Origin: Planococcaceae bacterium UBA3378
GTDB taxonomy: Bacteria; Bacillota; Bacilli; Bacillales_A; Planococcaceae
Direction of reading: 5' to 3'
Length of the DNA: 5,778 nt
Assembly: GCA_002359075.1 (NCBI GenBank)
Contig: DEQA01000085.1
Coordinates: 1-5,778 of the forward strand
In this document: positions 5,003-5,778 of the stretch, piece by piece
How the letters are laid out: every line of letters starts with the position of its first letter
Position numbering within the stretch: position 1 is the first letter of the stretch
Notes under the pieces: generated by a model
The model's input: only the letters and a program-made list of their open reading frames with translations
The model's database searches: none
What the model was told of the DNA's origin: nothing
Translations under genes and position numbers: made by a program

Positions 5003-5778
5003 ATGATGGAAAGTCAAAAATACGCAATTGTCGATTTAGAAACAACAGGCCATAACCCTGCTAATGGAGACCGGATGATTCAGATCGCGATCGTGATAAT
5101 GAAGGATTGGTGTATTGAGAAGACTTTTACATCATTCATTCACCCAGGCCGGTCGATTCCGCTCTTTATTCAGGATTTGACAAATATTACGGATGAAGAT
5201 GTACGGGATGCTCTTCCGTTTGAAGCGCATGCCGATAGAATTTATGAATTGCTGGATGGTGCTGTTTTTGTAGCACATAACGCCGATTTTGACCTGCCGT
5301 TTTTGCAGGCTGAATTTAAGCGTGCAGGGCTGTCCCAGTGGCATGGGAAAACAATTGATACAGTGGAACTGGCGAAAATTGTTTTTCCTACAGCGTTGAG
5401 CTATAAGCTTGGAGAGCTGGCAAACGAGCTTGGGATAGCTTTGGAAAAAGCGCATCGGGCAGATGATGATGCAAAGGCGACTGCTATGCTTTTAAAAGCG
5501 TGCTGGCAGGAGCTGTTAAATATGCCGCTTGCGACATTACAGCAGCTGCATAAGCGCTCTTTTAGACTGAAGTCGAACCTTGCCCAATTATTTTTTGATG
5601 CTTTGCAAGTAAAACGCAGTAAGGTGGATCATTATGAACACCATATCTTTTATCAAAAACTGGCGATTAAAAAACCTTCCCCGATAATAGAGTCTGATGG
5701 GGACAGCGCTCCTTACCCGTGTACCCGGGTAGAAAAAATAGAGAGACTGCAGACGAAAGTTCCTCATTTCGAGGAACG
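5003..5778 (+). CDS. dinG: DinG-family helicase with N-terminal 3'-5' exonuclease domain (partial, 3' end outside window)
   Basis: Firmicutes-type DinG: a DEDD-family exonuclease domain followed by an XPD-like helicase, acting in DNA metabolism or repair. Bacillus members are reported to degrade DNA 3'-5' rather than unwind it; that is family knowledge. The visible 258 codons contain the exonuclease motifs IVDLETTG (D11, E13), AHNADFD (D97) and HRADDD (H151, D156), so the DEDDh active site is complete. The region 170-225, including MPLATLQQL and YEHHIFYQKLAIKK, matches the linker found after this domain in DinG and argues against a free-standing DNA polymerase III epsilon-like exonuclease. 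Helicase motifs would lie beyond the window. The start is either the ATG at 5003 or the adjacent one at 5006; the upstream GAG-rich site is weak. An upstream in-frame ATG at 4958 overlaps the -10 box and was rejected. Confidence 0.9.
   Translation, partial: MMESQKYAIVDLETTGHNPANGDRMIQIAIVIMKDWCIEKTFTSFIHPGRSIPLFIQDLTNITDEDVRDALPFEAHADRIYELLDGAVFVAHNADFDLPFLQAEFKRAGLSQWHGKTIDTVELAKIVFPTALSYKLGELANELGIALEKAHRADDDAKATAMLLKACWQELLNMPLATLQQLHKRSFRLKSNLAQLFFDALQVKRSKVDHYEHHIFYQKLAIKKPSPIIESDGDSAPYPCTRVEKIERLQTKVPHFEE

Noticed and set aside
4622..5017. A 131-codon minus-strand frame over the glycosyltransferase-to-dinG gap
   Set aside because: It crosses two terminators and two promoters, has no ribosome site that I can see, and its protein shows no recognisable domain.

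Overview
This window looks like chromosome from a low-to-moderate GC Gram-positive of the order Bacillales, possibly the Planococcaceae (Solibacillus/Lysinibacillus-like). The evidence is strong GGAGG-type ribosome binding sites, sigma-A-like promoters with TG-extended -10 boxes, U-tailed intrinsic terminators, and a DinG that opens with an exonuclease domain as in Bacillus. The genus is an inference. I see no insertion sequence, phage gene, tRNA, rRNA or CRISPR array.

Layout. Positions 1-78 hold nothing I recognise. A compact YtcJ-type amidohydrolase (79-1434, minus) starts beside a metallo-beta-lactamase-fold hydrolase with a C-terminal helical domain (1508-2473, plus). Their predicted promoters face each other across the gap. 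Next is a self-contained unit for an unrecognised 111-residue protein with strongly segregated charge (2541-2876, plus), with its own extended -10 and a 13-bp terminator. That terminator is shared with the convergent gene for a membrane-anchored YdcF/SanA-type DUF218 protein (2909-3436, minus). A 158-bp divergent control region with a bipartite inverted repeat separates it from a fused GT2 glycosyltransferase/GtrA membrane protein (3595-4647, plus), which ends in its own terminator.

The 355-bp gap from 4648 to 5002 is the most interesting part. After the glycosyltransferase terminator it holds a full promoter (4697-4725), about 130 nt with several predicted stem-loops and no convincing reading frame, and a second strong terminator (4862-4894). 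Together these predict an independent structured RNA of about 165 nt. A second promoter (4938-4967) then drives dinG, whose 3'-5' exonuclease domain and linker run off the right edge (5003-5778).

Functionally, the window is a set of short, mostly monocistronic units rather than one pathway. The DUF218 protein and the GT2-GtrA fusion both point to the cell envelope and lipid-linked sugars, and they share a control region. The two metal-dependent hydrolases may or may not act together. DinG belongs to DNA repair and metabolism.
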